A stretch of DNA of 64,000 bases from the NCBI RefSeq assembly GCF_000231385.2, contig NC_018515.1, forward strand, positions 1,756,501 to 1,820,500. Reading direction: 5' to 3'. The position numbers and the translations under genes were made by a program. This stretch comes from Desulfosporosinus meridiei DSM 13257. Lineage in GTDB: Bacteria > Bacillota > Desulfitobacteriia > Desulfitobacteriales > Desulfitobacteriaceae. The first letter of the stretch is position 1. Every line of letters starts with the position of its first letter. The notes under the pieces were generated by a model that searched no databases, was not told where the DNA came from, and saw only the letters and a list, made by a program, of their open reading frames with translations. This document shows positions 40,995-50,336 of the stretch, piece by piece.

Positions 40995-42920
40995 ATGCTT
41001 GCTGAGATTGTTCTTACTTCGCCAAATAAAGAGGTAACTCAATTGGTTGAAAAAGTACGTACTGACTTTAATATACAGATCACAATTATTGAAACTTCAT
41101 TTGAGGCAGCTGTCGGCCTGGTAAAGGGCATTCTATCACAAGAACCTGACAAAATAAGAGTTATAGCCAGTGGAGGTGCTACCCTGGAGCTTTTACGGAA
41201 GGAATTAACTCAACAGCAATTGGTTAGTATTCATCCCCGAGAGTATGATATTGTCTTAGCCTTTGACAAAGCAAAAAGATATGGCGATGAAATTGCTTTA
41301 TTTTTGGCTGGGTCTGAAGATTTGCCTGTCATAGAAAAGATTAGTAACGTACTCGGTCTTAAGGTAGATGTCTACGTCTATAATAATTGGCAGGAACTTG
41401 AGGTTCAGGTTGAAAATGCAGTTCAGAATGGCTGTAAAGTAGTGTTAGGTGTTGGTGATAAAATATCTGCATTAGTTAGTAAGCGTGGATTACAGTACAT
41501 TTCAGTTTCGGCCGGAGAAAATACAATCCGGAATGCAATTCAGCTAGCCCAAGATATGATAAAATCCAGGTTGCGTGAAGATGTGATTGCAAAACATATA
41601 AACGCCATCTCTGCCTATGCTCACGAGGGAATTATCATGGTTAACGAGGAGAAAATTGTAACAGTTTTTAATCCCGTAGCCTCAAAACTCTTTGGCTTGC
41701 AAGAAACCGATGTCGTCGGAAAATCTTTGTATGAATTAAGCTATTGTCAATGTATGTTTGAAATATTTGAAGGATTTGAGAAAAGGTTAGGATTTGTTCA
41801 CCAAGTATTAAATGGGACAGTGTTTGTCAATAAAATTCCCATAATTAACCATAACATTCCCAAAGGTGTCTTGGTTACGGTAAGAGAAATTAGGAATCAG
41901 GAAGAAATTAGAAGCAAGAAAGAAATCACAACCAAAGGACTTTTTGCTAAGTATAGTTTTAAGGATATTATTCATATTAATCCTAAAATGTCTTCAGTTA
42001 TTGCTAAAGCAAAGAAATACGCAACAACTGATTGTACTGTGCTTATTCGAGGCGAGAGTGGAACTGGGAAAGAATTGCTTGCCCAAAGTATTCACAATGA
42101 AAATAGTATAAGGCGTAAAGGTCCTTTTGTTGCTGTAAACTGTGCTTCTATGGATGATAATCTCTATAAAAGTGAACTTTTTGGCTATACGGAAGGTTCC
42201 TTTACCGGTGCGAGTAAAGGCGGAAAACCTGGTTTGTTTGAGTTGGCTAATGGAGGAACACTTTTTTTAGATGAAATCGGAAAAATGAAAATGGAACAAC
42301 AGGGGAATTTATTAAGGGTGCTGCAGGAGAAAGAAGTACGAAGAATTGGAAGTGACCGAGTAATTCCTGTAGATGTTCGTGTAATTACGGCTTCTAATGA
42401 AGATTTAGAAAGCTTAATAAGACGAAGGCTATTCAGAGAAGACCTGTACTTCCGTTTGAATGTATTGAAATTAATCTTGCCTCCCTTAAGAGAAAGAAGA
42501 GAGGATATCCCCAGTCAAGTGGCTTTCTTTGTAAGGAAGTTTGCTGAAAAGTATAGTAAGCCCATAGCTAATTTACCTGCATATGTTCTTAAAAAGATAT
42601 CAAATATGGATTGGCCGGGAAATAGTCGCCAATTAGAACATTTCCTAGAGAGATGTGTTGTATTGGCCGATAATGAGAAAGATGCCGCGAATATTGTGTT
42701 TGAGCTTTTAGAAGAAGAATTTTTGGACACCGGAGTTTCTGATAATAATAATAACAAAACTGCTGATGGTCAAATAAGTGTCTGTATAAGTACTTTAGCA
42801 GAAATGAATAGTGAGATTGTTCGCAGAATGAGAGCTAAAGCGAAACTGAGCAATAGTGAACTCGCCTTAAAGCTTGGAATAAGTAGACCAACCTTATCAA
42901 AAATGTTGAACTATAAGTAA
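40995..42920 (+). CDS. Sigma-54-dependent activator with PrpR N-terminal and PAS sensor domains
   Basis: A 641-residue regulator. Residues 1-190 match the PrpR_N sensor fold that binds small-molecule or acyl-CoA-type ligands. A PAS domain (about 200-310) has MVNEEKIVTVFNPVASKLFG. The AAA+ domain has GESGTGKE near 353, the sigma-54 loop as GSFTGA near 402, and FLDEIGKMKMEQQ. The C-terminal helix-turn-helix (LSNSELALKLGISRPTLSKML) is not the common Fis-type motif but of Xre/Fis-like spacing. The ATG follows GGAGAGGGGG. It stands at the left end of the acyl-CoA region and most likely activates its -24/-12 promoters at 44222 and 49308. Confidence 0.88.
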   Translation: MLAEIVLTSPNKEVTQLVEKVRTDFNIQITIIETSFEAAVGLVKGILSQEPDKIRVIASGGATLELLRKELTQQQLVSIHPREYDIVLAFDKAKRYGDEIALFLAGSEDLPVIEKISNVLGLKVDVYVYNNWQELEVQVENAVQNGCKVVLGVGDKISALVSKRGLQYISVSAGENTIRNAIQLAQDMIKSRLREDVIAKHINAISAYAHEGIIMVNEEKIVTVFNPVASKLFGLQETDVVGKSLYELSYCQCMFEIFEGFEKRLGFVHQVLNGTVFVNKIPIINHNIPKGVLVTVREIRNQEEIRSKKEITTKGLFAKYSFKDIIHINPKMSSVIAKAKKYATTDCTVLIRGESGTGKELLAQSIHNENSIRRKGPFVAVNCASMDDNLYKSELFGYTEGSFTGASKGGKPGLFELANGGTLFLDEIGKMKMEQQGNLLRVLQEKEVRRIGSDRVIPVDVRVITASNEDLESLIRRRLFREDLYFRLNVLKLILPPLRERREDIPSQVAFFVRKFAEKYSKPIANLPAYVLKKISNMDWPGNSRQLEHFLERCVVLADNEKDAANIVFELLEEEFLDTGVSDNNNNKTADGQISVCISTLAEMNSEIVRRMRAKAKLSNSELALKLGISRPTLSKMLNYK

Positions 42921-42951
42921 ATTACAAACCTCAATTTTAGTTAGTTAAAGA

Positions 42952-42978
42952 AAGGGCTGCAAAGTTGCAGCCCTTTTA
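42952..42978 (+). terminator. Rho-independent terminator with GGCTGCAA-type stem
   Basis: AAAGGGCTGCAA pairs with TTGCAGCCCTTT, ending in T. A closely similar stem recurs at 49155 and 51554. Confidence 0.88.
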
Positions 42979-43120
42979 TTGTTGGCGCCAAATATGGCAA
43001 AATCCTTTACACGGCAAGACAACAATTTTAACAGTCCGAAGAAACAACGAAGTGAGATAATGTCTTGAAATTGTGGTATCAGCTGAATTTCAAGGGCGAA
43101 ATGTTTAGTTAGGAGCCCAG

Positions 43121-44095
43121 GTGCCTATAGGGATTACAATGCTAAGTGAATTAGTTCCCTCTCAGTCTCGAGGAAAGTACCTGTCTCTATATCATGCCTT
43201 TCTTCCCTTGGGAATTGCCACTGCCGGTCTCACTACCTATTACTTGCTTCCGAGCTTTGGTTGGCGGGGTGTCTTCATTGTTGAAGCTTTACCAGCTTTG
43301 TGGTTCCTGGTTATTTGGAGATACTTGCCTGAGTCAGCAAGGTGGTTAGAGTCCAAGGAAAGATATGCTGAAGCTGATCAAGTTGTTTCTAATATGGAAG
43401 AAAAAGTTCATAAAAGTATCGGTAGAACCCTTCCTCCTGTAGACGGTGTGGCTTTATCCCTCAGTCTAGCAGAAGAAGAAAGTGCTGTTGCCCAAGAACC
43501 GATAAAAGGCCTGAGCCAATTAATGACTAAGCATTACATGTCCCGGATAATAATGAGTGGCGTTTTGATGTTTACTACGATGGCCGCCTATTATGGATTG
43601 AGTATGTGGCTAAGTGCTTTACTGGTAGCAAAGGGCTTTTCGGTTACTAAGTCCATAGGTTTCGTTTCGTTAATTGCGTTAGGAGGGATTCCAGCTTTTT
43701 TACTGGTAACCGATCTTGTGGAAAGAGTCGGCAGAAAGTGGGCTGCTATTATAACAATTGTAGCCATGGCTTTCAGTGCATATGCCTACGGATCGGCGTC
43801 AACAGTTGCCTATGTCATTATATTAGGCTTAATATATCAGTTTTTTCAGTTTGGCATGACAATGGTTAATAATGTCTATATTCCCGAATTGTGGCCTACA
43901 CTCGCACGAGCTACCGGAACAGGTTTTACGTTTGGGATTGGGCGTGTAGGAGCCTTCTTAGGTCCTATGGCACTAGGAGTCATCATGGGGATTTATGGGC
44001 CCCAGGCCGTGTTTATTTGCAGTTCGGGACTCTTATTGTTTGGGGCACTTGTAGTTATGATATTAGGCCCAGAGACAAAGGGTAAAATATTTTGA
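43121..44095 (+). pseudogene. MFS transporter, N-terminally truncated
   Basis: The 324 codons cover only the part of an MFS carrier after the fourth membrane helix: PIGITMLSELVPSQSRGKYLS corresponds to residues about 125-145 of the complete carrier at 45829. About 120 N-terminal residues are missing. The four codons before the GTG still read LGAQ in the carrier frame, as in homologous GxxLGAQVPIG sequences, then a TAG stop blocks the frame. The 9-base inverted repeat CTTGAAATT/AATTTCAAG (43064-43094) stands just upstream. The remaining sequence is otherwise undamaged, so the loss is recent, or a half transporter is made from the GTG (AGGAG is 5 bases upstream). Confidence 0.72.
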
Positions 44096-44459
44096 GTGGT
44101 TGGAGATTGAGTAAAAATTTTTACAGGAAAATTAAAGAATATTTACAATGATAAAATTCTTTAAAAGGTAGAGTGCCTGAGTTTTATTGAAATAGAAGGG
44201 TTTGGAGGAGCAGAGTTTAGATGGCATGGCAATTGCAATAAAGTAAATTAACTGAATAATCGGAAAAGTAATTTCGTCTAAGAAGGAGGATATTTTCACT
44301 AAATAATTTAGAGAAGCCTTTGTGTGCGGGACTAGCGGTCGTTAGATCTAAATCTTTAGGGCGAGATTTCTTTTATGAAGCAATGTGTAGAGATTATTCA
44401 GTGAACCGCACAGAATAGCTTTTAAGTCTCACCTGAAACGGAAAGGGGATAAGAATTCG
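44096..44459 (+). other. Intergenic region with sigma-54 promoter and 210-base leader
   Basis: 364 bases without a supported gene. A -24/-12 promoter at 44222-44237 is followed by a leader that contains AAGAAGGAGGATA near 44280 with no start codon in range, then AT-rich sequence up to the CoA-transferase ribosome site GAAAGGGG. Confidence 0.5.
44222..44237 (+). promoter_or_regulatory. Sigma-54 (-24/-12) promoter
   Basis: TGGCATGGCAATTGCA, an exact match to TGGCAYRNNNNTTGCW, upstream of the CoA-transferase, MFS and acyl-CoA dehydrogenase genes. Confidence 0.8.
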
Positions 44460-45743
44460 ATGAGTAGATGGATGAAAATTGAGCGTGTTCCGGCACCTGC
44501 TTTGATGCCAAAATACGGACCATTGACAGGTATGAGAGTGTTAATGACCGGTAGTATTGTTGCAGCACCTTTTGCCGCATCATTACTGGCTGAATATGGA
44601 GCCGAAGTTATTCACGTTGAGCGGCCAAATGTCGGCGATCCCTATCGTGATCAAGCACCGGTTATAAGGCGCGGCGACAGGAAGGTAAGTGCCGGATGGA
44701 TTCAGGAAGCAAGAAATAAGCTCAGTCTAACCTTGGAAATAAATCTCAAGATACCGGAGTCAAAGGAAATTTTCCTCTCCCTGATCAAGAACTGTGATGT
44801 ATGGGTGGAAAATATGGTTTGGACTGAAAAGTTAGGAATTACTGAACAGATGTTGTTGGAAGTCAATCCGAAGTTGATTATTGCTCATATAAGCGGCTTT
44901 GGAAGACCTCAGTTTGGTGGTGTCCCAACGGAATGCGACCGGCCTTCCTATGATCCGATTGGTCAAGCTGAAGGGGGGTATATGTTTGTTAATGGTTTTC
45001 CTGAGCCTTCCCCACCTTCACATGCAGCAACATTTATCAACGATTATATGACAGCAATGTTTGCAGTTAACGGTATTTTAATGGCTTATATTCACTCTCA
45101 AAAAACCGGTAAGGGGCAAGCAGTTGACATTGCTCAAATTGAGGCGATGAGTAAGGTTCTTAATGACACCTTTGTCCAATACTTTATGCTTGGCAAAATC
45201 AGAGAACGGAAAGGGAATAAAGTGGCAATTTTCCAACCCGGTAATTTATTCAAAACCAAGGATGAGAAGTACCTGTACATTGGAGCTTATGGCCCGGCAG
45301 TTTACGGACGCTTTGTTAAAGCTTTAGAGCTTGACCTCAATAAGTATAGTCATGAAGCGGCAGGGGGGTCGATTGAAGCCATAAACTCTGAACTCGGTCT
45401 TGAACTCAATGAGATCGCCACTGAATGGGTTGCTGCTCGCGATGCTGAAGCTGCCAAACAATACTTGTTAAGCTTAAAGGTTCCCTGTGGTATTGTCAGG
45501 ACATCTGCTGAATTGGCTGCCAGTGAGCACTATCAAAAAAGAGGAAATTTCATCGAGTATGAAGATGAGACGTTAGGTGAAACCGTAAAAGGGTTTGGAT
45601 TCTGTCCAAAGATGAGCGAGACGCCAGCCCAGGTATGGCGTGGGGCCCCGGCCATTGGTCAAGATACGGAAGCCATACTTAATACGCTTCTTGGCTACAG
45701 TTATAACGAAATTGAAGCTTTTAGAGAGAAGGGAGTTATTTAA
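44460..45743 (+). CDS. CoA-transferase family III (CaiB/BaiF type)
   Basis: A 427-residue family III CoA-transferase, which moves CoA between carboxylic acids through an aspartyl-CoA anhydride intermediate. Visible family blocks are PLTGMRVLMTGSIVAAPFAASLLAEYGAEVI cut as PLTGMRVL and AEYGAEVIHVERP, KLSLTLEINL, NPKLIIAHISGFG, the catalytic Asp in PSYDPIGQAEGG, and KTGKGQAVDIAQIEAM. It has the usual two interlocked half regions. The first gene after a sigma-54 promoter, followed by an MFS carrier and acyl-CoA dehydrogenase, it probably activates the imported acid. A carnitine- or crotonobetaine-type substrate is possible but not shown. Confidence 0.87.
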   Translation: MSRWMKIERVPAPALMPKYGPLTGMRVLMTGSIVAAPFAASLLAEYGAEVIHVERPNVGDPYRDQAPVIRRGDRKVSAGWIQEARNKLSLTLEINLKIPESKEIFLSLIKNCDVWVENMVWTEKLGITEQMLLEVNPKLIIAHISGFGRPQFGGVPTECDRPSYDPIGQAEGGYMFVNGFPEPSPPSHAATFINDYMTAMFAVNGILMAYIHSQKTGKGQAVDIAQIEAMSKVLNDTFVQYFMLGKIRERKGNKVAIFQPGNLFKTKDEKYLYIGAYGPAVYGRFVKALELDLNKYSHEAAGGSIEAINSELGLELNEIATEWVAARDAEAAKQYLLSLKVPCGIVRTSAELAASEHYQKRGNFIEYEDETLGETVKGFGFCPKMSETPAQVWRGAPAIGQDTEAILNTLLGYSYNEIEAFREKGVI

Positions 45744-45828
45744 ATAAGTAGTTGTTGCTAATTTAATTGTCATGTTCCTTTGAAATGAAATCAATTCCTT
45801 TGAAAAATTAATAAAGGAGGCGACAAAG

Positions 45829-47169
45829 ATGAATAAAGTTTCAATTTCAGAAGTTGTTGACAAATTAGGTGTTTCTAAATATACCTTTAAGATCTATTTC
45901 TTAATTGGGCTGGCTCTAATTTTTGCTGGTTACAACTATATGATTGTAGCTTATACAATGCCTCAGATGTCTCAAGAATGGGCATTAACGAAGATTCAAA
46001 CCGGGAGTCTTTCTTCGTGGAGTATTTTAGGTCTCTTAATTGGAGGACTTAGCGCAGGGGTCATATCCGATAAAATTGGACGGAAAAAAGCGTTTGCGAT
46101 CTTTGTCCTTGTTTATTCTATGTTAACATTCCCGGTTTTTTATGTACAAAGTTTTGAAGCCTTTGCTATTCTGAGGGTTTTAGGGGGAATTGGCTTTGGT
46201 GGTTGTATTCCTATAGCTGTCACAATGATGTCAGAAAGTGTGCCTACCAAAAATCGAGGATATTTTTCTGCATCGATTATGGCCTTCTATGTCTTAGGCT
46301 GGGTGGTGGCTGGTGTTGTAGCAATTTATATAGTGCCTTTGCTTGGATGGCGCGTTTGCTACCTGGTGGGTGGTATCCCAGCTTTATATGCCTTCGTTTT
46401 GATGTCCTCTCTACCCGAATCAACCCATTGGCTCTTGGGAAAAGGGCGGGAAAAAGAAGCTATTGAAATAATCAAACGTATGGAGATTTCTTCTAAAGGT
46501 CAAGCAAGTGATTGGACATCCGAGACACTGGTTGCTCCGCCTCCCCCCAATAAAGTTGGTGTTAGTGCTCTGTTTTCTAAAGAATTTCGAAAGGCCTCGA
46601 TTACACTTTGGGTGATTTACTTTATGGGCTCAGTGGTTATCTACGGAATCAATGGTTGGTTACCAACATTGTTAGTAGGTAAAGGATACGGTTTAGTAAA
46701 AGGCTACTCTTTTGCCGTTCTACAAAATGTTTTCGGAATGATTGGCAGCTTTGTTACAGGTTATGTTGCGGATAGGATTGGACGGCGTACCAATGTAATT
46801 TTTGGTTGGATTTTTACAGCTGTAGCTATTCTTCTTTTAGGATATGCAACCAACCAATGGCAAGTAGTTATTTGCGGGATGTTAGTTGGAATGGCCATGA
46901 ACTGGGGGCTAAGTGGTACACAGCCGCTTCTCGCAGAAGGATACCCAACTGAATTCAGGAATACCGGTGTTTCCTCGGCCCAAGCGTTTGGACGCGTCGG
47001 AGGATTTATTGGCCCTATAGCCGCTGGTTTTGTCCAGCAGATAGGAGTTGGGTTTACTGGGATCTTTATTTTCTTTGCTATCCCGGCAGTTATAGCTTCC
47101 TTTGTCGCCTTTTATATGATCGATGAGACTAAAGGGAGAAGCATTGAAAGTATCGGCAGAGCTAAATAG
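45829..47169 (+). CDS. MFS transporter (organic acid:H+ symporter type)
   Basis: A 446-residue carrier with 12 membrane segments. The helix 2-3 motif is GGLSAGVISDKIGRKKAF, the half-repeat motif is GYVADRIGRRTNV, and RVLGGIGFGGCIPIAVTMMSE lies in helix 4-5. Layout resembles the aromatic acid/metabolite:H+ symporters. The ATG follows AAAGGAGGCGAC. It lies between the CoA-transferase and acyl-CoA dehydrogenase genes and so probably imports the acid degraded by this cluster. The truncated MFS copy at 43121 is its close homologue. Confidence 0.85.
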   Translation: MNKVSISEVVDKLGVSKYTFKIYFLIGLALIFAGYNYMIVAYTMPQMSQEWALTKIQTGSLSSWSILGLLIGGLSAGVISDKIGRKKAFAIFVLVYSMLTFPVFYVQSFEAFAILRVLGGIGFGGCIPIAVTMMSESVPTKNRGYFSASIMAFYVLGWVVAGVVAIYIVPLLGWRVCYLVGGIPALYAFVLMSSLPESTHWLLGKGREKEAIEIIKRMEISSKGQASDWTSETLVAPPPPNKVGVSALFSKEFRKASITLWVIYFMGSVVIYGINGWLPTLLVGKGYGLVKGYSFAVLQNVFGMIGSFVTGYVADRIGRRTNVIFGWIFTAVAILLLGYATNQWQVVICGMLVGMAMNWGLSGTQPLLAEGYPTEFRNTGVSSAQAFGRVGGFIGPIAAGFVQQIGVGFTGIFIFFAIPAVIASFVAFYMIDETKGRSIESIGRAK

Positions 47170-47172
47170 ACC

Positions 47173-47197
47173 CGAAAGTGTCCGGTGGACATTTTCG
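47173..47197 (+). other. Hairpin after the MFS gene
   Basis: CGAAAGTGTCC pairs with GGACATTTTCG around a short loop, one base after the stop codon region, without a T-run. The next 190 bases to the acyl-CoA dehydrogenase gene are more GC-rich than their surroundings and contain no recognised feature. Confidence 0.45.
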
Positions 47198-47390
47198 CTT
47201 AAGCGGCTATCTCCAAAGAATACTTATCCGCTGAAGATCGATCCCAGGTCAGCGCGTGGGACAGCTTCGGAATGCTGGGTACGAAGACACTGTCTTCGCA
47301 CTAATTAACTGGTCTTGCACGGATGTGGATGAAGCCGCCTGACCAAAAGACCTTATCAGAGCTAATCAAAGAAGGGAGAGAGAGAATAAA

Positions 47391-49145
47391 ATGAGCAATT
47401 TACCTAAGGGAGGCAGCTTCCTTTTTAGTCAAACAAACCCCCAGGATATTTTCACTCCAGAGGATTTTTCCTTAGAACACAAAATGATTTACCGAACGGC
47501 TGCTGGTTTTGTTACGGACAAAGTTCTAACCCAGATGGATGAATTGGAAGCCAAAAAAGAGGGTTTAATCAGGGAACTGTTGGAGGCAGCCGGTGAGTTA
47601 GGTCTTAACGGAGCAGATATTTCAGACGAGTACGGCGGCATGGAAATGGATAAAATCAGCACTACAATAATTGCCGAGTGTATGGGACGATCCGGTTCCT
47701 TCGCTATGACTCAAGGTGGTCAAACCGGTATCGGCAGTATGCCAATAGTTATGTTTGGTACTCATGAGCAAAAGAAGAAGTATCTGCCAGGAATAGCATC
47801 GGGGAAAAAAGTTGGCGCCTATGCCTTAACTGAACCGGGAGCGGGATCTGATGCTTTGTCAGCTAAGACGAGAGCTGAGTTGAGTTCTGATGGGAAATAT
47901 TATGTTCTAAATGGGACTAAACAGTTTATTACTAATTCGGCGATGGGGGATATATTCATCGTTTATGCGAAAATTGATGGGGACAAATTTACTGCCTTTA
48001 TTGTGGATGGGAATTCGGAAGGCCTGACGACTGGGGCTGAAGAAAAGAAGATGGGGATTAAAGGATCTTCTACCCGTTCAGTGATTTTAGAAGATGTAAA
48101 AGTGCCTGCGCAAAACTTGCTATATGAAATTGGCAAAGGACACGTTGTTGCTTTTAATATTCTCAACTTAGGTCGCTACAAACTTGCTGCAAATTCTGTC
48201 GGTAATGCTAAATACGCCCTAGAATTGGCAGCTACCTATGCTAATGAGCGCAAGCAATTCGGAACTCCTATAGCTGAATTTGGTCTGATTAAAGAGAAGT
48301 TAGCCACAATGGCGATCAAAATCTACGTAACAGAAAGTATGGTCTACCGTACTGGCGGACTCTTAGAAAACATGATGAATAGCCTGGATACATCAGGTGA
48401 GGACGGAGGTCAAGTTGCTGCCAAAGGTATAGAGGAATATGCTCTGGAGTGTTCAATGAACAAGGTTTTTGCAACTGAGGCACTGGCTTATGCCGTTGAT
48501 GAGGGGGTGCAAATTCATGGCGGATACGGCTTTAGTGCGGAATACACTATTGAAAGGCTTTATCGGGATGCCAGAATTTACCGGATCTTTGAGGGTACGA
48601 ATGAAATTAATCGAACCATAATCCCGGTAACCTTAATGCGCAGAGAAGCAAAGGGGGATTTGCCTCTTATCGAACAAATAACTAAACTTCATGAAAAAAT
48701 TGCTGGGGGGAATATTCTCCGAGAAGGAGAGGAAGGGTTAGTTCAGGCTGCCAAGGATATTTTCTTATTGACCATGGGAGCCGGTATCCAGAAGTATGGA
48801 AAGAATTTGCCAAAGCATCAAGAAATTATTGGAAGTTTAGCGGATCTGGCTATCCAAGCATTTGCCATGGAGAGTGCATGGCTTAGAGCGCAAAAGGCAG
48901 TTGTTAATCAAGGTGAGGCCAATGCCAGACTTAAGCTGAATATGGCTATGGCGTATATTAATTCAACCATAGGAATATTAGAATACACCGCAAGAGAAAC
49001 CTTAACGGCTCTTGCTGAAGGTGAACAATTAACATATTTGCTGGAAAACCTTAAAAAAATAACGCATTTTTCAATTCGAAACACGGTAGCTCTAAGACAA
49101 GAGATTGCCTTTGCTATTTCCAAAGTGGGAAAATATATTGTCTAA
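47391..49145 (+). CDS. Acyl-CoA dehydrogenase with C-terminal extension
   Basis: A 584-residue flavoenzyme that introduces the alpha-beta double bond into acyl-CoA. The core has GAYALTEPGAGSDA and FITNSAMGD (FAD/substrate signature), AANSVGNAKYALELAATYANERKQFG, QIHGGYGF and RIFEGTNEINR. The Glu of EGTNE is the likely catalytic base. About 170 extra residues after the core form a helical domain as in VLCAD/ACAD9-type enzymes, here perhaps for dimer or membrane contact. Length matches the 580-600-residue bacterial subgroup. It is in the sigma-54-controlled acyl-CoA region; the electron acceptor (ETF) is not encoded in the window. Confidence 0.92.
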   Translation: MSNLPKGGSFLFSQTNPQDIFTPEDFSLEHKMIYRTAAGFVTDKVLTQMDELEAKKEGLIRELLEAAGELGLNGADISDEYGGMEMDKISTTIIAECMGRSGSFAMTQGGQTGIGSMPIVMFGTHEQKKKYLPGIASGKKVGAYALTEPGAGSDALSAKTRAELSSDGKYYVLNGTKQFITNSAMGDIFIVYAKIDGDKFTAFIVDGNSEGLTTGAEEKKMGIKGSSTRSVILEDVKVPAQNLLYEIGKGHVVAFNILNLGRYKLAANSVGNAKYALELAATYANERKQFGTPIAEFGLIKEKLATMAIKIYVTESMVYRTGGLLENMMNSLDTSGEDGGQVAAKGIEEYALECSMNKVFATEALAYAVDEGVQIHGGYGFSAEYTIERLYRDARIYRIFEGTNEINRTIIPVTLMRREAKGDLPLIEQITKLHEKIAGGNILREGEEGLVQAAKDIFLLTMGAGIQKYGKNLPKHQEIIGSLADLAIQAFAMESAWLRAQKAVVNQGEANARLKLNMAMAYINSTIGILEYTARETLTALAEGEQLTYLLENLKKITHFSIRNTVALRQEIAFAISKVGKYIV

Positions 49146-49154
49146 ATTGTTAAG

Positions 49155-49175
49155 AGGCTGCAAGTTTTGCAGCCT
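49155..49175 (+). terminator. Hairpin after acyl-CoA dehydrogenase, GGCTGCAA-type stem
   Basis: AGGCTGCAA and TTGCAGCCT form a 9-base stem followed by TAAATAATT rather than a pure T-run. Its stem is the same as those at 42952 and 51554. Confidence 0.6.
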
Positions 49176-49307
49176 TAAATAATTGGAGATTTCATTACTA
49201 TAAAGATTTTTTACATAATCGTAAAAGATTTTTACACTTTCAACGATGTTACAAGGACTTAAATTCTTAAATGGGGTTTACAAGAGGGTTTACGTAGGAA
49301 GCAAGGT

Positions 49308-49323
49308 TGGCATGCAAGTTGCA
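49308..49323 (+). promoter_or_regulatory. Sigma-54 (-24/-12) promoter
   Basis: TGGCATGCAAGTTGCA is an exact match to TGGCAYRNNNNTTGCW and lies 54 bases before the 3-hydroxyacyl-CoA dehydrogenase start. Confidence 0.82.
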
Positions 49324-49376
49324 ATAATAGTTTACAGAATAGTTAAAATATAATAATTAAATTGGAGGAAAGCGTC

Positions 49377-50231
49377 ATGATTAAAAAGGTTGGGGTATTA
49401 GGTGCTGGGTCAATGGGGGGTGGAATAGCGCATTTAGCAGCTGCGAGAGGTTTTGAGGTTGTACTATGTGATGTTGAACAAAGATTCGTCGAAGGTGCAG
49501 TTAAAAGAATAGCTGGTTTCATGGACAAAAGCATACAAAAACAGAAAATGACCGTCGATGAAAAGGAAACGGCCCTGAAGAGGATTACCATAACAACAAA
49601 TATGGAGGATCTTTCCTCAGTAGACCTGGTGATTGAGGCAATCTTCGAGGATATGGACGTCAAAAAGAAGGCTTTTGAAAAACTTGATGCAATTTGTGGC
49701 CCTGATACAATTTTTGGTTCTAATACTTCATCAATGTCGATTACTACCTTAGCTTCTGCCACCAAACGCCCGGATAAGGTGGTCGGTTTACACTTCTTTA
49801 ATCCACCCTTGATTATGAGATTGGTAGAAGTGATTAGAGGGTATTACACCAGTGATGAAACTGTCAGATTAGCATCAGAGGTTTCTCAGGGAATGGGCAA
49901 GACTCCGGTGGTCGTTCAGAAGGATACTCCCGGCTTTATTGTAAATCGAATAATGATGCCTCAATTTCTTGAAGCAATTCGTATTGTGGAAGAAGGAATA
50001 GCAACTCCAGCCGATATTGATACAGCAGTTAAGTTGGGTTTGAATTATCCGATGGGTCCCTTCGAACTGATGGACTTTACTGGTGTAGAAATCTCAGTTC
50101 ATGTTGCTGATTATTTATTTAATGAATCGAAGGACATGAAATGGAATCCTCCCCAGGCGATAAAGGCTATCGTTCGGGCAGGACGGCTTGGTAAAAAGAC
50201 GGGGGCTGGCTGGTACGACTATAATAAATAA
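49377..50231 (+). CDS. hbd: 3-hydroxybutyryl-CoA dehydrogenase
   Basis: A 284-residue NAD(P)-dependent enzyme that interconverts 3-hydroxyacyl-CoA and 3-oxoacyl-CoA. The Rossmann motif VGVLGAGSMGGGIAHLAAAR is at the N-terminus; GLHFFNPPLIMRLVEVI carries the catalytic His and Glu; DTPGFIVNRIMMPQFLEAI and the C-terminal PMGPFELMDFTG and GRLGKKTGAGWYDY follow. Length is that of the single-function clostridial Hbd. The ATG at 49377 follows TTGGAGGAAAG. It is first in a unit with a thiolase, directly after a sigma-54 promoter. Confidence 0.93.
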   Translation: MIKKVGVLGAGSMGGGIAHLAAARGFEVVLCDVEQRFVEGAVKRIAGFMDKSIQKQKMTVDEKETALKRITITTNMEDLSSVDLVIEAIFEDMDVKKKAFEKLDAICGPDTIFGSNTSSMSITTLASATKRPDKVVGLHFFNPPLIMRLVEVIRGYYTSDETVRLASEVSQGMGKTPVVVQKDTPGFIVNRIMMPQFLEAIRIVEEGIATPADIDTAVKLGLNYPMGPFELMDFTGVEISVHVADYLFNESKDMKWNPPQAIKAIVRAGRLGKKTGAGWYDYNK

Positions 50232-50336
50232 CTTATGAACTCGTTTTGCCGAAATTAAACATATTTTCGAGGCCCACCCACTTATAGAGGTTGGATTCAC
50301 CGTCAATTAATAGCTAATTTAGGGAGGTTTTAAAAA

